A stretch of DNA of 64,000 nt from Puniceicoccaceae bacterium. GTDB taxonomy: Bacteria; Verrucomicrobiota; Verrucomicrobiia; Opitutales; Coraliomargaritaceae. The stretch spans positions 310,001 to 374,000 of the forward strand of contig CACIKF010000001.1 in NCBI GenBank assembly GCA_902587165.1. The letters are read 5' to 3'. How positions within the stretch are numbered: the first letter of the stretch is position 1; each line of letters opens with the position of its first letter. Under the pieces are notes generated by a model. The model worked only from the letters and a program-made list of their open reading frames with translations, had not been told where the DNA came from and made no database searches. Positions 62,223 to 64,000 of the stretch are shown one piece after another. The position numbers were made by a program, and so were the translations under genes.

Positions 62223-63662
62223 ATGGAAACTGTCGCTGAGCTTCGCAAACCACTAGTTGCCGTCGCAGGCGCTAGTGGGTTTGTCGGGTCTCATTTGCGC
62301 AATTATCTCAAAGGTGATTATCGGTTTCGTGCGCTCACACGCAGTACTTCCGTGGCCGAACAAAGCCCCGACGCGAGCAGCACGGAGTGGCGTGAGTGTG
62401 ATCTTTATTCACTCCCAAAAGTCACCAAAGCATTGCTTGGCTGTGATTGCGGCATTTATCTTGTGCATTCAATGGCACCGTCTTCTCGACTTGTGCAGGG
62501 CAGCTTTGAAGATACCGACTTATTACTCGCGGATAATTTTATCCGCGCTGCCGAGGCTGCAGGGCTCAAACACGTCGTCTACTTGAGCGGGCTTATGCCA
62601 AACACGAGGGAGTCTCTGTCGCCGCATCTACGAAGCCGACTTGAAGTGGAAAACGTCCTGCGTTCTCGCTCGATCAAAGTGACTGTATTGCGTGCGGGCT
62701 TGATTTTTGGTCCGGGGGGGTCCTCGTTTTCGTTACTGATCAACTTGGTTCGCCGACTCCCTGTCATGTTACTGCCGGCTTGGGGGCGCTCAAAGACCCA
62801 ATCAATAGATATCGAGAATGTCTGCCAAGCTTTCATGCTTTGCTTGCAAGAGACTGAATTGGCTGGGGAGACTTACGATCTAGGCGGACACTGCGCCATG
62901 ACCTATCGCGAGATGATCAGTCAAACCGCCGACCTACTTGGCAAGCGCGCTCGCTTCTTTAATTTTCCTTATAATTGCTTTGGACTCTCTAAGCACTGGG
63001 TCTCCGTGTTCGGGGGTGTGCCACCTACTCTTGCGGGGCCATTGCTAGAAAGTCTGCAACATGACCTCGTAGCCCAGTCTAGCGTCCTGAGCGCAAGGCT
63101 GAAAAATAAATTGGTTAATTTTGAGGCCTCTTTTCGCAAAAGCGTAGATGGCGAAGGAATACCAAAACCAAACCCACGCAGTGCGACCCAAGCCTCGGAT
63201 CGTAAGTTTATTAAACAAGCCCGCCGAGTGCGTTCGGTGCAGCGCATGCCCTTGCCTGCAAATTGGAGCGCACAAAAGATAGCCACGGAATATGGCGAAT
63301 TCCTCAGCCGCCGTTTACGCGGACTGATCGACGCGACTAAGGATTCCGACGGCGTTGTGCGCTTAGCTACCCTTGGTGGGATCGTCCTTCTGGAACTCAC
63401 TCCTTCACCCTACTCGCAGGGGAGTGAGCGACGATGCGCCTTTTACATATCAGGGGGTAGGCTCTCTCGCGATGTCGACCCGCCTGGGCGATTAGAGTTC
63501 CGCTTGTTTCCCGAGCAGGCTTGTTTGATCGCCTCTATCCACGGTTTCGCACCGACTCTCCCATGGTGGATCTACGCGAATACGCAGGCGCGCATCCATT
63601 TAGCAGTAATGCGTGTTTTTGGCAGACATCTAGAGCAGAAGTCGGAACAAAGTAAGCTCTAA
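62223..63662 (+). CDS. NAD(P)-binding epimerase-like protein with C-terminal extension
   Basis: A 479-residue protein. The N-terminal atypical SDR/NmrA-like Rossmann domain has VAVAGASGFVGSHLRNYL and LVHSMAP, VVYLSGL and VLRAGLIFGPGG (about 10-290). This resembles the YbjT/complex-I-NDUFA9-like group. The last 150 residues (about 330-470: MPLPANWSAQKIATEYGEFLSRRLRG, FYISGGRLSRDVDPPGRLEFRLFP, PWWIYANTQARIHLAVMRVFGRHL) form a second domain that occurs in DUF2867-like or related proteins; the match is not sure. It lies three bases after dps. Substrate unknown. Confidence 0.75.
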   Translation: METVAELRKPLVAVAGASGFVGSHLRNYLKGDYRFRALTRSTSVAEQSPDASSTEWRECDLYSLPKVTKALLGCDCGIYLVHSMAPSSRLVQGSFEDTDLLLADNFIRAAEAAGLKHVVYLSGLMPNTRESLSPHLRSRLEVENVLRSRSIKVTVLRAGLIFGPGGSSFSLLINLVRRLPVMLLPAWGRSKTQSIDIENVCQAFMLCLQETELAGETYDLGGHCAMTYREMISQTADLLGKRARFFNFPYNCFGLSKHWVSVFGGVPPTLAGPLLESLQHDLVAQSSVLSARLKNKLVNFEASFRKSVDGEGIPKPNPRSATQASDRKFIKQARRVRSVQRMPLPANWSAQKIATEYGEFLSRRLRGLIDATKDSDGVVRLATLGGIVLLELTPSPYSQGSERRCAFYISGGRLSRDVDPPGRLEFRLFPEQACLIASIHGFAPTLPWWIYANTQARIHLAVMRVFGRHLEQKSEQSKL

Positions 63663-63666
63663 TCTA

Positions 63667-63697
63667 GGGGACGAAAGCCTTAGCTTTCGGCTACCCC
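63667..63697. terminator. Bidirectional hairpin between convergent genes
   Basis: CGAAAGC (63672-63678) and GCTTTCG (63683-63689) form a perfect stem with a 4-base loop, and GGGG/CCCC at 63667-63670 and 63694-63697 extend it. There is no T-run. It lies between the epimerase-like gene and the Pal gene, which converge. Confidence 0.55.
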
Positions 63698-63711
63698 AAC
63701 ATTCAATTAGC

Positions 63712-64000
63712 TTACTTCTTTAGTATAATAAGATCTGCACGGCGATCTTTCAAAGACATCTCTTTGGATGAGCCGCTGATTGCTTCAAGGCTACCCTTAG
63801 AGAGCTTTTCTATACGCTCAGGCGTGATGCCGAGCGTGTCAAGGTAGTCGCTGATGCTGTTTGCGCGGCGATCACCTAGCGCGAGGTTATACTCACTGGT
63901 GCCATACCAGTCGCAGTGACCTTCAACTAGAAGATGGTCTTCTGAGTTCTGTTCTAAATGCTCGGCAGCTTCCTGAAGCTTTAATCGCTCAGAGGCAGCG
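63712..64000 (-). CDS. pal: Pal/OmpA-family peptidoglycan-associated lipoprotein (3' end only)
   Basis: Partial; the 5' part lies beyond the window. The 95 readable codons of the minus strand end LIILKK-stop at 63712. They contain the OmpA/Pal peptidoglycan-binding motif: [45 protein letters not shown] and [10 protein letters not shown]. The Asp and Arg that contact diaminopimelate (D in HCDWYGT, R in GDRRAN) are present. Pal normally anchors the outer membrane to peptidoglycan with Tol proteins; lipoprotein status cannot be seen because the N-terminus is missing. Confidence 0.88.
   Translation of the reverse strand, partial: AASERLKLQEAAEHLEQNSEDHLLVEGHCDWYGTSEYNLALGDRRANSISDYLDTLGITPERIEKLSKGSLEAISGSSKEMSLKDRRADLIILKK

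Overview
The window looks like chromosomal DNA of a marine member of Verrucomicrobiota, most likely an Opitutae/Coraliomargarita-like lineage. This is an inference from gene content: a PEP-CTERM protein ending in ARRRK, a large TonB-dependent receptor paired with a beta-helix secreted protein, CSPSR/CCPSR sulfatases beside a GH2 glycosidase, a Gld-type ABC system with a DUF4340 partner, and a DUF3450/ExbB/ExbD/TonB/TPR operon. G+C looks close to 50 percent. Many genes lack an obvious Shine-Dalgarno sequence. No rRNA, tRNA, CRISPR array, transposase or integrase was seen.

Layout: (1) 0-3.6 kb, minus strand, tyrA-aroA-cmk-plsC. (2) 3.7-6.3 kb, plus strand, a membrane-anchored coiled-coil protein with a degenerate FGE-like domain, a tiny membrane protein and a lone pseudopilin. 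(3) 6.4-11 kb, minus strand, glnD followed by a soluble GAF-GAF histidine kinase. (4) 11.1-17 kb, plus strand, a SlyD-type isomerase and a three-gene Gld-like ABC operon ending in a clear terminator. (5) 17-22 kb, mannose-6-phosphate isomerase (minus), then FtsK and a PiT-like membrane protein (plus). (6) 22.5-30.6 kb, plus strand, an accessory locus of two unknown secreted proteins, a TonB-dependent receptor, a beta-helix secreted protein and a PEP-CTERM protein, closed by a strong terminator. (7) 30.7-38 kb, two small unknown genes, then on the minus strand a LolA-like protein and the complete six-gene TonB energising operon. (8) 38-46.7 kb, a Y-family polymerase, a nucleoside-symporter-like MFS protein, mutS, an esterase, a polyprenyl diphosphate synthase and an SDR-like protein with a histone-H1-like tail. 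(9) 46.7-56 kb, thrH-dabb-pnuC-nadR-kinase, secA, a mini RNase III-like protein, clpP, rpiB, an MFS transporter and nadA. (10) 56-61.7 kb, a GH2 glycosidase and two sulfatases. (11) 61.7-64 kb, dps, an NAD-binding epimerase-like protein and the 3' end of a Pal/OmpA gene.

The most striking structure is at 55.96-61.79 kb. The divergent nadA/dps intergenic region is present twice, as about 91 bp of roughly 90 percent identical direct repeat plus a weaker extension into the first dps codons. The two copies bracket exactly the GH2-sulfatase-sulfatase cassette. The left copy runs into a truncated dps start, and the right copy supplies the last codons and stop of the second sulfatase. This suggests the cassette was inserted between nadA and dps by recombination that duplicated the intergenic region, without any recognisable transposase.

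Functionally, the receptor locus (6) and the TonB motor operon (7) form a plausible uptake unit. The sulfatase cassette would attack a sulfated, probably galactose-containing, glycan. NAD metabolism is covered both de novo (nadA) and by nicotinamide riboside salvage (pnuC plus the NadR-type kinase).
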